The position numbers and the translations under genes are program-made. A DNA stretch of 64,000 nt, taken from contig NC_134834.1 of the NCBI RefSeq assembly GCF_004210375.1, positions 163,141,290 through 163,205,289 on the forward strand, read 5' to 3'. Below are positions 35,871-46,711 of this stretch, piece by piece. Within the stretch, counting starts at the first letter, position 1, and every line of letters begins with the position of its first letter. Source of the stretch: Tachypleus tridentatus. Its lineage: Eukaryota; Arthropoda; Merostomata; Xiphosura; Limulidae. The notes under the pieces are model-generated. The model did no database searches and was not told the DNA's origin. It saw nothing but the letters and a program-made list of their open reading frames with translations.

Positions 35871-37960
35871 AGTTGGTCTAACAAAAAATATGTCCTCCGT
35901 CTTTCGAGTTTGTTTGTTTTTTGCTACTTTAAACATTAATTAGTTTTTACCCTTGTCTATTGAGCAGCGAAGTCATGTGTTGAAGACATGTTTTTAAAAT
36001 GTGATTATCAGATATATTCATTTGTATATTTTCTTTAATTATAAATGTAAAGTCAGATATTCTCATTGACAAAATACCTAGGATCTCTTTAATATGGATA
36101 TAGTGCTATACGTTTAGGCTACCCATAACGGCTGATGTTTGGTTTAAGTAGAAGTATATTAGTTTGCCTCTAAAATAATTCCTTGTAGACCCTGAGAAAT
36201 TACCGATTATGATATAAGAAAAAAACTCAAGCTGAAAGAATTTACACAAGTTAGTATCTATATTTCAAAAGTTTGGTGGTTTTGAAAGGTGTTTCATTAG
36301 TTTGAATATAAAAAGACGAAAAATTACAGGGAGTTATTTCTTTGAGACCAAGTTATAAAGTGTACACCGTACCAACGCTCAGGCCTAGGAAGAAGGCAGC
36401 TTGAGATAATTACGAGTTTTGTGATGCAAATTGATATAAAGTTTAGATAGTAAAAAAACTGTTAAAAACTGTATATCTCAAACCTTTCGTTAAAATAGAG
36501 AACTACGCTATGTTTTTCCTGAAACAAAAGTAATTTGTTGTACGTCGTAATTTTTAACAGAATCTCTGCGAGACACACATAAATACCAAAAGCTAAGCCC
36601 CTATATGTAAGCAACAAAGTGCTATCCAATTTCACTTGAAGGCAGATTAATATACATTAACTACGTCTATTATGTTGACAAAACTCATTTAAGTTTTAGT
36701 GTAATGAAAAGTAGCAGAGAAAGACAAAACTGTTGCTCCATTGATAACTTTATAGTGTGAATTAATACAGCTAACTTTCATTTCAACTTGAACAGGACAC
36801 CGTACTAATATTTTTATTTTCCATAGGTAAAGCATTCTCTATTATTTCTTTTATTTTACTTTCTATGACGCCATTTCTTGGGATGTTTAATGTGTCTAAT
36901 TTTATTTTAATTTATCTTACTTTTACTAGCTTAATTATTAACTTAATATATACATATAGGACTAACCTACACCTTCTAAGGTACCAAACTTCTTGAGATA
37001 GTACTGAGTTTAGGCCGAAAACGCTCTTATCAGCGGGTGTAGTGAAATAACGAAAGTGCATTTTCGTCTTTGAAATAAGAACGTTAGAAAATGATTTCCA
37101 ATTATCGATACTCAATAATAAACCGAATTTTAGTCTGGCTTTAAGTTAATGACTTAATTTGACAGGAAGTTAATAATACTTTTATACACAGTTTGGTATA
37201 CACACGAAAAATTCGTTTTGAAAAGGACACTCTTCACACTCATAGACGACATCACGAAAGTTCGTACAACAAAACTTCAGCCACGATGTAAGATGATGCA
37301 TCGTTAGCTCCTTTTATTTTATTATGATGTGGAGAACCAAGTAATCAGTACTTTAGCAGCTATTATCACGTTGTTAGATTGGAATTTAATCGCAGTCCCT
37401 AAAGACATGATAAAAGACGCTTGATCACATGTCGGTGGTGACCTAGAACTAATTTCTTATGTTACTCCGTGAGTAGTCAGTCGAATTCATATAAAAAAGG
37501 ATTTCGGTAATGACCTGAACGTTTTAAAAGTGGAAGATATATCTGGGTGAAAAGCGTAAGGAAATATCATGTAAACGTCAATTAATGGAGTATTCTGAGT
37601 TGAATTATCTGTTATGAGAGTATTCACACATGATTGAGGTTTCATAACCTTCATCATGTGTGTATATATATATACGTCGAACAACTATTACAGAATCATT
37701 TCTTTCTCCCTAAGCAACCACTAATTTATTTTTCATCGTATTCTATAAGGAATAAAAAGAAACTTAAGACATGAAAAACAAGTAATTTATGTAGATCTTA
37801 AGAGGTTGGTAGGGGTTGGTTTTCGATCGTTGTAAGAATAAGTGCTAAACGTCAGTTTACAGTAATCCCCGACGTTGTTTATCGTGTGCTTATAGGATAA
37901 GTGCTTTTATAGTGAAAATATATGTAAAACTTAAAAGTCACTCTTCATAAAGCGATAAGG
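35871..37960. other. Unique AT-rich DNA, no gene seen
   Basis: 2 kb without recognised features. Short minus frames at 36912-37115 and 37487-37684 have no recognisable domain. Confidence 0.6.
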
Positions 37961-38105
37961 TGAGTGTGGTCTCGTGTTTAGCGTACCGGACTGTGAATTG
38001 GTTTGTTTGGTTTGGTTTGAATTTCGCACAAAGCTACACGAGAGTTATCTGCGCCTGTGAATTGGAAGTTTGGGTAGTCAAAGTCTGATAAGTTTGTTTT
38101 TGTTA
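37961..38105 (+). mobile_element. SINE-D-like head fragment, interrupted
   Basis: 'gtgagtgtggtctcgtgttt', 'agcgtaccggactgtgaatt' and, after the interruption, 'gaagtttgggtagtc' resemble the SINE-D head. No tail is seen. Confidence 0.4.
38002..38054 (-). mobile_element. SINE-A, only the last ~50 bp
   Basis: Only the 3' end is present ('aatttcgcacaaagctacac', 'gagagttatctgcg' and (gttt)n). Perfect TSD 'ctgtgaattgg' at 37991-38001 and 38055-38065. This is a genuine, extremely 5'-truncated insertion. Confidence 0.88.
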
Positions 38106-39780
38106 TTGTTTCAGTTCTGTGTGTAATGGCTCTTTGTTTGTGTTTTAGTATGTTACACTAGGACTTGGTCATTTACTTCGTTTGCTGTAAAAGTTGTCAA
38201 GAGTTGCATAAAATATTACAGATGTAATTACAACGTTTCTCATATAATGTATTTAGTTAATTAACCACCTAAATATGCTATATTCACTTTTGTATTTTTT
38301 ATTCAAGTTATTCTGAAACTATTGTAAAAAGCAAAACAAATTATATTGTTGTTAACGATAATATAAACCATCATATAATGCTCATACATTAATGTCACTT
38401 TTAAATGTTAGAGCAATATAGGACAACAAGGTTACCACAAAAAAGCTATGTATCGTTTTGATGCTGATTTCTTTATAACTAAAAAATGCCACAATCTACA
38501 AGGATTTACCACTAACAGCTGTCTGAAATAGACCTGATATTTGTTTGTGGGTAAAAATCCCTAAAAAAAGAACTAAACCTCACAATCAATGGCCTATTAT
38601 TTTTCCATACTAAAATTACGAGATGATCAGCCACAGTGAAAAATGCTTAAAATTTACATATGTATCACGATTCATGTGATGAACGTAAGTAAATAATAAC
38701 TATACACTAAACTTCCTGCATTTTTTACGTATAATGTACTTAAAGTAATAAATAATGAATAATGCTAGAACTGTAGTTACGTATAATAAACGAAAACTGA
38801 AACTATACGATTCGTATATATATTATAAAAAAATTGAAAGTATGAAAATGACTGACTTTGATAAATGTCTGAAACAATTTTCTGTGAATATTAGGGGAAA
38901 TAAATACCAGATTAAGAGCATAAATCAAGAAAGCAAGACAACATATTGATGAGGTTAGGGTTGATGTATTAGAGTGTATAGAAGGAAAACACTGAGCGCT
39001 ATAAAAAAAGATTCAATTAGCAGTCACGTAACTATTGTTTCATATATTTTAACCTTAGAATACTTGCAATAAGGAAAAAAGAAAATAAAGAAGTTTACAG
39101 AAAGAGATTTTCTCATTAAGTATGCTTAAAAATACCTGCTTGTGAAACGTAGAAAGACTAGGACTAGGACTTTCTTACTAGATGCTTAAATAAAGGAATA
39201 CTAAAATGTATTGAAAGTTTTAGTAGCTGATGTCAAGGAATATTCTTTTTTATAATACATATGAGAGCGAACGATATTCTAAGTTGTAAATAAAAAAAGA
39301 GTTGCTTAATGATATAAAGAATTCCTTCAGAGGTATAGGAACAAAAGAAAGATATGTGTCTCTTTCAGGAGTGCTCTCTTGGACAAGATGCTTACTCAGT
39401 AGGATACAAATTGTAAGTGATATACTTTCAGGGATACATTTAAACAAGCAGGTAGACTGGTTAGACCTGTAAGATAGCTTAAATTTGAATTACACCAGAT
39501 ATGGACTCCACGTAACCAACCTAATTAGTAGGATGCTAGTAGAGTCTCTACAAATATTAATCTAAGAAAGCTTAAATTAGATTTGCATAGTGGTGAAAAA
39601 GCTTTAGAAACAAGCAACTCGATAGAATAATTAAGGCAAGGAGAAGATCGGAAATAAAGATTTAGAACATATTATTTTGAAATTAGGAAATTGTTGTGAA
39701 TAACAAGGATAAATAACAAGTTAATTGACTTAATTACGACATAAAGGAGAAAATCAGTTATGAGTGTTGCTAGACATGTT
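38106..39780. other. AT-rich DNA, possibly the 5' part of the LINE
   Basis: No recognised gene. Frames at 38755-38949 (+) and 39250-39447 (-) are featureless. This could hold the decayed endonuclease region of the LINE that follows, but I could not recognise it. Confidence 0.45.
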
Positions 39781-40071
39781 GATAGATTTCTATACCTGTG
39801 AGAAAGCTGGAGATCTGGTTAAAAATAAATTATTAAACCGAAAAGGATTTATGAGAAACAATTATTTGGTAGATAATGTTCAAACAAACAATAAGGATAC
39901 TTGGAATATACTAAAGGTGAGCAAGATATTAAAATGGAGTTTGGATTCTTAAAGGATGCTGATGGTAAGGTTTTTTTTATTGAAGACTAGAAGATGGCTA
40001 GGCTTTTAAAAGCTTTATTATCTTTGTTTTTTATAAGAGAATATTCAAGCACTATTCTTCACTAATTTTGA

Positions 40072-40324
40072 GGCCCGGCATGGTCAGGAGGGTTAAGGCG
40101 TGCGACTCGTAATCTGAGGGTCGCGGGTTTGCATCCCCGTCGCACCAAACATGCTCGCTTTTTCAGCCGTGGGGGTGTTATAATGTGACGGTCCATCCCA
40201 CTATTCGTTAGTAAAAGAGTAGCCCAAGAGTTGACGGTGGGTAGAGATGGCTAGCTGCTAAATTAGGGACGGCTAGCGCAGATAGCCCTCGTGTAGCTTT
40301 TCGCGAAATTCAAAAACCAAACAA
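40072..40324 (+). mobile_element. SINE-A nested in the LINE
   Basis: 'ggcccggcatggtcagg', 'gtgcgactcgtaatctgagg', 'gggtttgcatccccgtcg', shortened body (part of the tail-proximal region deleted) and (caaa)n. Perfect TSD 'actaattttga' at 40061-40071 and 40325-40335. The head places it in a subfamily with 'gtgcgactcg' and 'ttgcatcccc'. Confidence 0.93.
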
Positions 40325-40390
40325 ACTAATTTTGAACATTTTATGCGAAACACCGGAATTGACCTGAATAATGTTAATTTCCTGGTGTTA

Positions 40391-40594
40391 CCATTATTCC
40401 CTTCAAACTTTGTTTTGTGACATGGGTAATAAAATTTAGAAATTAACCTATTTTCTATGTAAAAACAGGCAAACTTTCACATTTTCATTTACATAAGATC
40501 TGAATAAAACAACATATGAATCAAGATTTACATGTATTTATACTAAAGTTATACAAAAATGTCTAGAAGTGAGTAGTTTCTCAAGATTTGCAAC
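40391..40594 (+). repeat. 204-bp copy of foldback-element interior
   Basis: Same length as 41600-41803 and differing at one base (c at 40554, t at 41763). It lies in the LINE just before the RT block. It lacks both terminal arms of the complete element, so it is a fragment or a recent local copy. Confidence 0.9.
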
Positions 40595-40612
40595 AGTAAA
40601 AGGATTAAGACA

Positions 40613-40822
40613 TTAAGCAAAGCTTGTGGATCAGAGAAGGTTTTCTTCATGATTTTAATTAAGGTCAAAGATCAGATACGTGAAACTCTCTACTTAGTTT
40701 TTGTTAGATATTTAGATAGCAGACACGTGTTCGAGGATTGAAGAGTTGATCATGCTACTGCTATTTTTAAAGGCGATGATAAATGTTTCTCTGGAGATTA
40801 TAGGCCAGTTAGGCTTACATTT
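40613..40822 (+). pseudogene. Reverse transcriptase N-terminal segment, LINE relic
   Basis: One frame reads through about 70 codons containing 'LYLVFVRYLDS', 'HVFED', then TGA at 40739-40741 where these families have Trp, then 'ATAIFKGDDKCFSGDYRPVR' and a stop at 40823. The arrangement '..F(E)DW....ATPIFK.GD...NYRPVSLT' is the hallmark entry of CR1/Jockey-type reverse transcriptases. In life it would copy RNA at a nicked chromosomal target. Here it is dead through the stops, the frameshift and the loss of the palm domain. Confidence 0.8.
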
Positions 40823-41517
40823 TAGAGAATGAATTGTATCAATTGTAAGTAGGACAGATTTATGACGGATGGTCTTAACCTACAGTAAGTGCAAAGTAAT
40901 GGGTTTGGGCTATTAGAAATTGTTTCACAAGTTTAATACAGACGTGTAAACGTTCAAAAGCACGGCTGAAGAAAAATATTTTGATTTTTTGACGGTTAAG
41001 TCGTTCAAGCCATCAAAACAGTGCTTCTATTGCTAATACAAAAGGTAATAGAGTTTTCGGCTGTATTTATGAGTATAATGATTACCCTTAAATGAGTAAA
41101 TATCTCTTTATAAAAATCACCAAGGATAATTTTATATAGTTTTGGTTTTCTTTTCTAAGAAAGGATATTGAATTATCAAAAACTATTCAGAGGAAGGATG
41201 ATGTGATTTTTCTTTTACCATTGTTTTTATGATAGCAGAATTGTAAAGTCATATTAAATAATAGTACAGAAACTAAAAGTTTATGAAAATACATCAGACT
41301 AAACTGAGGAACATCTTCACAGTCAAACCTTTGCTCTGATACTGCAGAAAAATATACATTTTTGAGAATATTTGGATCTTACATGAGCTAAAATTTTGAA
41401 CTTCATTTCAGACGTGGATAATGTTATATGAAATCTCTGAGTAAAAGATATATTATGGAATGCATAAATTAAATGTGTCTTATTTACATTTCTAAGTTGT
41501 ATTTTATTATTTTTCTA

Positions 41518-42000
41518 TTACACTATGTAAAACAAGTTTTGTTCCTGGATAGTATGTGTTATTTCTTAATTGCTTATGTTGTAAAAGTACAAAAAATGGC
41601 CATTATTCCCTTCAAACTTTGTTTTGTGACATGGGTAATAAAATTTAGAAATTAACCTATTTTCTATGTAAAAACAGGCAAACTTTCACATTTTCATTTA
41701 CATAAGATCTGAATAAAACAACATATGAATCAAGATTTACATGTATTTATACTAAAGTTATATAAAAATGTCTAGAAGTGAGTAGTTTCTCAAGATTTGC
41801 AACTGTAATGTAAATCACTTTCACGTATCAGCCCCCATATATAGTCTCCCATCATGTTTTTATTATACACTCCTAGGTCACAAAAGCAAAGTTTGAAGAG
41901 AAAAATATGTCTTTTTCCATTTACTTCAGGCATAAGCAATTGGGAAATAACACTTTTGTCCAGGAACAAGAAAAAGTAAAAAATTTATTACATAGTGTAA
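41518..42000. mobile_element. 483-bp foldback (long inverted repeat) element
   Basis: The ends are inverted: 'ttacactatgtaa' at 41518-41530 and 'ttacatagtgtaa' at 41988-42000. The arms stay alignable for about 120 bp inwards, with 'ttgttcctgga' against 'tccaggaacaa', 'aattgcttatg' against 'cataagcaatt' and 'cttcaaactttg' against 'caaagtttgaag'. The unpaired centre is 41640-41868. No coding capacity. It resembles a foldback MITE. No clear TSD was found. It sits inside the LINE. Confidence 0.75.
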
Positions 42001-42002
42001 GT

Positions 42003-42260
42003 GTTGAACTTACACTATGCAGCAAAAATGAAAAGTGTTTAAATGTTTATTTTTCAGAATTTGGATAGAAAATGACAAGATTATCTGAAAGATCGAAAAG
42101 ATAAAGGTCTATGATTTATTTGAACTCTATTATGAAGACAATAGGATGAAAGAACGCAAGTGTAAGATTTAGAAAAGACTGGAGACTCCAGTTAGGAGAG
42201 TTTTAATTATCTAATAGGGCGACTGACTTAGTGAATATGTTTTCATTGGCAGTACAGATT
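42003..42260 (+). pseudogene. LINE C-terminal ORF2 segment
   Basis: Segments 'RLETPVRRVLII' and, after a frame change, 'LSNRATDLVNMFSLAV' match the position and pattern of the C-terminal region of CR1-like ORF2, where a basic stretch is followed by '(F)SNR..D.WN.L...V'. Stops are present. Confidence 0.55.
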
Positions 42261-42557
42261 ATCAGGGTGAATCGATGATTTCCTAAAAAAACGAGAAGTA
42301 TGTTTAAATATTTATTTTTCAGAAGTTGATGCACAAAAGTAGGTTTGTAGACCAATGGTCTTTCGTCCTTTTTATCGTTATGTTATATTACATTCTTTCC
42401 TTCTTTCATTTCTACCTGTGTAATTAGAACAATAATCTTTAATGCCTGAAAAATTTCTCTAAAAGGTACTGTTTCTTAATTTAAAACAAATCACTGCACT
42501 CATGAAAACGAAAAGTTTGTAAAGCTGACTTTAAAGGGACATATCTTTATAAATGAT

Positions 42558-42655
42558 AGGTGGGCCAACGGTAAGTTTAATGGTTTTACAACTTCAAAAT
42601 CCGAGGTTTAATTTAGCACGGTAGACATTATATTGTGTAGGTCTTCTCTAAAATA
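42558..42655 (+). mobile_element. SINE-B-like relic
   Basis: 'ggttttacaacttcaaaatc', 'cgaggtttaatttagcacgg' and 'tattgtgtaggtctt' follow SINE-B order. Low similarity. Confidence 0.4.
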
Positions 42656-42971
42656 GACGAATATTTAATCGAAGAAAATTAAAATCAACAAATTTTTAAG
42701 TAACATGTTGAAGGTTGCGCGTGATCAGAGTAAAAAAAAACTTCATTGGTGGTTAAGACTGCGGGAAAAATTTTTAGCAAAAAATCAAACTCGGTTAATC
42801 TACTCATAACCATTTAACACTTGAAAACAAAGAGGACAACAAATATATTTAAAATTAGTTTGTATGAGATTAATATAGGAGTTTATACAAATATTGAATT
42901 ACTTAGTTAGTGTCTTCATAGTTCTAATATTAGAAAATAAATAACAAAAAGATTGTTAAAATTACCTTTTG

Positions 42972-43092
42972 TTTGTGTGAAGCAAAGCACGAAGCTTCAC
43001 AATGGGCTATCTGTGTTTTACCCATTACAGATATCGAAACCCAATTTCTAGAGTTGTAAATCTGCAGACCTTCCGCTGTGCCACTAGAGACG
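42972..43092 (-). mobile_element. SINE-B
   Basis: 'cgaagcttcacaatgggcta', 'acccattacagatatcgaaa', 'ccttccgctgtgccactaga'. TSD 'ttaccttttg' (42962-42971) and 'ttaacttttg' (43093-43102). A 122-codon minus frame overlapping this copy is partly SINE sequence. Confidence 0.88.
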
Positions 43093-43102
43093 TTAACTTT
43101 TG

Positions 43103-44380
43103 TAAAGCTATTATGGCAGTTTGGGAAAACAAACTGACAATAATCTGAGAAAAATGAATGTCGCAAACGGCTGTGAGGTGGTTTGTGAAGGCTATTTAAT
43201 ACAATGGCAGTAGGTACAAAATATATGTTATTATGCAAAAAAGAAGCAAGAAACCTTTGAAGATGGCGCAGTGAGCGCAAACGCTTACATAACAGCAAAC
43301 TGTTCTAAATTTAAGATATTTAGAATAATCTATAGTGAAAGTTCGACTTACGTTTTTCCGTCTTAAAAGGTATGGTTAAGCTACTATGAACTGAAACATA
43401 GCAATTAATCAGTCGACTATATTTTGTCATGGTATTAAAAGCATTGCAATTCCATAATAAAACTTTTTAACACATTGATAAACCATACCTACTTTACTTT
43501 AAAAAGGTTCAATGACTCCAGTATTCTACTTTCTGCACTTACATCTTAAAAATAATTACTTTTAGAGAATCGAACCGTCACCTAAGTCTATACATTAGCA
43601 TTTAAATGATAACAGTAACAATGTCTAGGAATTTCATGGATTATTAACGTTTAGAAAAAAATACGATTGTTCGTCCCTCTGTTTTGGTCGAAAACAGGAG
43701 ACGTAAAAGATACAGGTGTGCTTACTTGGAAAACCTCTTATTTCCAAATATAAGCTTTCTTGGAAGTTCGACTTTAACCTGCGAATTAAGTCAGTAATGG
43801 GGTGACGAACCGATTGAAGGTAGTGTGACTCTTGGGAACCGAAAGTTTCTAGAACTTGAACACATTCTGCGGGTTTTACCACCACTATTGGTAAAGTTCG
43901 CAGGACGTGTATTTAGTATCTGCAATCAGATTTAAAGGAAAATGTTAGATTATTCTCTCGAGAGCACACCATGTTCAATCGAAGAGCGTGGTTTAAATAT
44001 ACCAGAACAATCTTCCTTGTTGTAATCGCGAGCTTGAAGTTTCAACCCCACCTTTTTTTTTATCATACCTCAAACACGCTAACATATATATATATATATA
44101 TAGAAAAATGATGAATAAGCTACAATAGTAACTCTTACATAATTCTGAAACAAAGAAGCATTACTTCAACGCTTTTGAGTTGCAACGTACCGTTACGTTG
44201 TTATTGGAAATCGATGTATTACTTAACTGGTTTAACTAAAATCATCCTTACGCTATTCACTATAGATTCTGTTTGTAAGTTTTGACCAAATGTTCTAATA
44301 GTTTCGTCTACTCAAGTAACCTTTATGAGCAAATGTGAACAATTATTTATGTACGGGGTCATTCAGTATGGAAAGAAAAG
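43103..44380. other. Unique DNA, no gene called
   Basis: An 83-codon minus frame (43634-43885) shows no recognisable family. A (TA)n run lies at 44084-44102. Confidence 0.55.
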
Positions 44381-44790
44381 GTTTATTCGCTTGTTCTGAA
44401 GTTCGCGCAAAGCTACACGAGGAAGCTACTGTAGCCATCCCTAATTTAGCAGTGTAAAATTGGAGGGAAGGCAGTTAGTCATCACTACTCGCCGCCAACC
44501 CTTGGGCTTCTCGTTTATCAACGCCCCCTGCTAGTACAGCGGTATGTCTTCAGATTTACAACGCTAAAATCAGGGGTTCGATTTCCCTCGGTGGGCTAAG
44601 CAGATAGACTAATGTGACTTTGCAATAAGATAACACACAAACACACGTTTACCAATGAATTGTGTGATTGAACCTCATGTAATAACGCCCTCACGGCTGA
44701 AAAGGCGAGCATGTTTGGTGTGATGGGAATTGAAACTCGAGATCCTCAGATTGCGAGTCAAATGCCTTAACTACCTGACTATGGAACGCT
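44381..44790 (-). mobile_element. SINE-A split by a SINE-C
   Basis: The tail and body run to 44521 ('gaagttcgcgcaaagctaca', 'gaaggcagttagtcatcact'). The copy resumes at 44647 with 'gtttaccaatgaattgtgtg', 'ggctgaaaaggcgagcatgt' and a decayed head. A moderately old copy. Confidence 0.88.
44522..44646 (+). mobile_element. SINE-C nested in SINE-A, well preserved
   Basis: 'cgccccctgctagtacagcg', 'gtatgtcttcagatttac', 'aggggttcgatttccctcgg' and a (ac)n tail. TSD 'gtttatcaa' (44513-44521) and 'gtttaccaa' (44647-44655). Confidence 0.92.
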
Positions 44791-44810
44791 TAAGGATAAG
44801 TTTTTAAGAA

Positions 44811-44850
44811 TGTGTGTGTGTTTTGTTACAGAAAAGCCACATCGAGCCAT
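44811..44850 (-). mobile_element. SINE-C 3'-end fragment
   Basis: Only the tail is present: (tg)n and 'agaaaagccacatcgagcc'. A short 5'-truncated insertion. Confidence 0.65.
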
Positions 44851-44996
44851 AAAATGAAATGACGTGAGTAAAATGTTGTTTTCAAACTGATCGTGTTCAT
44901 TTTTTTTACAAGTAAAAAGTAGTTCTAAAAAATAAAATGCTAATTTAATTAATCAGCATATCAGACATTGCACTAAACTGTTCTTCACTCAATGAA

Positions 44997-45118
44997 GTCC
45001 CCCTGCTAGTGCAGCGGTAAGTCTACGAATTTATAACGCTAAAATCAGGCGGTTTTATTCCCTTCGGTGGACTTAGCAGATAGCCTGATGTGGCTTTGTT
45101 ATAAGAAAACACACACAG
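44997..45118 (+). mobile_element. SINE-C, full length
   Basis: 'gtccccctgctagtgcagcg', 'acgctaaaatcaggcgg', tail 'gcagatagcctgatgtggct' and (ac)n. TSD 'tcaatgaa' (44989-44996) and 'tcgatgaa' (45119-45126). Confidence 0.92.
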
Positions 45119-45126
45119 TCGATGAA

Positions 45127-45622
45127 TCTGCTAATTAGGCCTCATGTTGAATAATCATACACAGTTTGTTGTAGATATATTTTTTTTTTATATCAAACTA
45201 AAAGTTCGACGGAGAGAAAAATTTGATATATAATGGTATTTCCGAACGATAGTAAAAAAAAAGCCCATTTCCTGTAATTAACTTAGGCAAGAAAAAATAA
45301 TTAATTTATGGATTTATGAAAACATAAATGATGTTCAAATAGATAAAGCAGATGCTGTCAGCATCTCAGTTAAACAGTTTTAATAAAAAACAAAAGATAT
45401 GAAAGTCGTCAGTCATTACAGAAATGGTCATTTGGCTCCTCACTTATCACATGTTTTACTTCGTCCAACTATTTTTACTTTTAATCTAACCACGCCGCAG
45501 TTGCATTTCTCTTTATGCTATTCTAGATTCGAAGGACTGAAAACCATTAAAGATGCCCGAATGAAAGAAGAATGAAGATTTCCTGAAGCCAAATAACGGA
45601 AATTACCCTGCCTTGTTTTTAA
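45127..45622. other. Unique DNA, nothing seen
   Basis: No recognised feature. Confidence 0.6.
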
Positions 45623-45630
45623 TACTTCAG

Positions 45631-45752
45631 TGCCTCCAGTGGCACAGGTATGTCTGCGGACTCGCACCGCTATAAACCGGGTTTCGATACCCGTGGTAAA
45701 CAGAACACAGCTGGCCCCATGTGTAACTTTGTGGTGAATTCTAAACAAACAA
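45631..45752 (+). mobile_element. SINE-B, full length
   Basis: 'tgcctccagtggcacagg', 'tctgcggactcgcaccgct', 'ccgggtttcgatacccgtgg', 'tgtgtaactttgtggtgaat' and (caaa)n. TSD 'acttcag' at 45624-45630 and again near 45755. Confidence 0.9.
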
Positions 45753-45847
45753 ACACTTCAGCACTGGGAGTTCTACAAGAATTTGTATTTGTGTTCATGA
45801 TTATGATAGAACATAAGTATCCATCCACAACTTGATTATACGAACAT

Positions 45848-46110
45848 AGGGCTAGGTGTGATCCAGTCGATAGTGTGTTTGATCTGTGAGTTCCAGGGTT
45901 CGCGTTTCGTTGCTGCAAAAAGGCGCTCCAAACCTTGGGGCCATGAGTACACCAGAAGAATGACAATGAAATCCAGTCAGTTAGTGAAACAAGCGTATCC
46001 CAAGGGTGTTGAGGCTGTTGACCATCTGTCTTCCATCTAGTCAATCTATTTCAAAATTAGAAACGGTTATACGCAGATAGCTTTACGGTAAAATATTAAA
46101 GTAAACAAAT
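45848..46110 (+). mobile_element. SINE-D-like copy
   Basis: The head 'gggctaggtgtgatccagtc' and 'gagttccagggttcgcgttt' (B-box like) has the SINE-D pattern. The end 'gaaacggttatacgcagata' and 'gctttacggtaaaatat' is close to the SINE-A tail. Confidence 0.5.
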
Positions 46111-46696
46111 ACCACTCATTTACTACCACAGTAGGAGAGCAGTTCGATATTATTTGAATATCATAGATGTATATACTGTTCAATTTGGCGATAAAGTTAA
46201 AAACATTTATCCTCAAGTAATCATCAAATCAAATTATTTCAGCCAAAGTTACATCATTTTGACCTCATCAGGACTAGCAGCAAAAAATTATTTGGAGTGA
46301 AAATATACGCTAACTTCTCATACTGATTTATTTTATTTAGTTCGTATACTTGCGCTTGCTTATAATAAGGTTTCCTTGATTACAAAGAATGTTATGTTTG
46401 ATCAGTCTGAGCTAATTGTAGCAGGTAATTTGTTAGGATTTTGTCCGCTAATTTGTTCATTAACAGATAACACCTTTGTTCTAGTTTACGACCACTACGA
46501 ATGTTGTAGTTTACGTATCGTCTCCAGTAATTTATCGTTAAAAATTATTTATTTTATTTGTATTTTCTTGTTTCATTAAAGTAAGGTAATTTGTGTGTGC
46601 AAAGTTTTAAATTGATTCTAAATGGGGCTGGCCTCGTGTGGTTATGGGTTGAGTGTGTGATAGTTTTTCCTAACGTGAACTTTGTTAAAAGTCATA
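46111..46696. other. Unique DNA, nothing seen
   Basis: No recognised feature. Confidence 0.6.
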
Positions 46697-46711
46697 GTTT
46701 GTTCCTAACAT

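Larger units (their letters stand above)
39781..42430 (+). mobile_element. Decayed CR1/Jockey-like LINE with three nested insertions
   Basis: A non-LTR retrotransposon relic, recognised from scattered protein segments in the expected order on + with frameshifts and stops. 'LVDNVQTNNKDTWNILK' (about 39868-39918), 'GFLKDADGKV' and 'KMARLL' (about 39941-40000), a reverse transcriptase N-terminal block (40613-40819), 'KCKVMGLGY' (40887-40913), 'FKPSKQC' (41004-41024), 'GNRVFGCI' (41044-41067), 'RKDIEL' (from 41158) and a C-terminal block (about 42150-42260). The catalytic FADD region is missing: only about 70 bp separate the RT N-terminal block from the KCKVM block, so there is an internal deletion. 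It is interrupted by SINE-A (40072-40324), a foldback fragment (40391-40594) and a full foldback element (41518-42000). The assignment to clade is from motif memory. Boundaries are approximate. Confidence 0.7.

Noticed and set aside
40391-41803. Direct repeats read as LTRs of a small LTR retrotransposon
   Set aside because: The repeats lack matching TG...CA ends, the right one lies inside a larger inverted-repeat element, and the DNA between belongs to a non-LTR LINE.
42930-43298. 122-codon minus frame
   Set aside because: One third is SINE-B sequence and the rest has no recognisable family.
45518-46044. Overlapping frames on both strands
   Set aside because: They fall in SINE-B and SINE-D copies.
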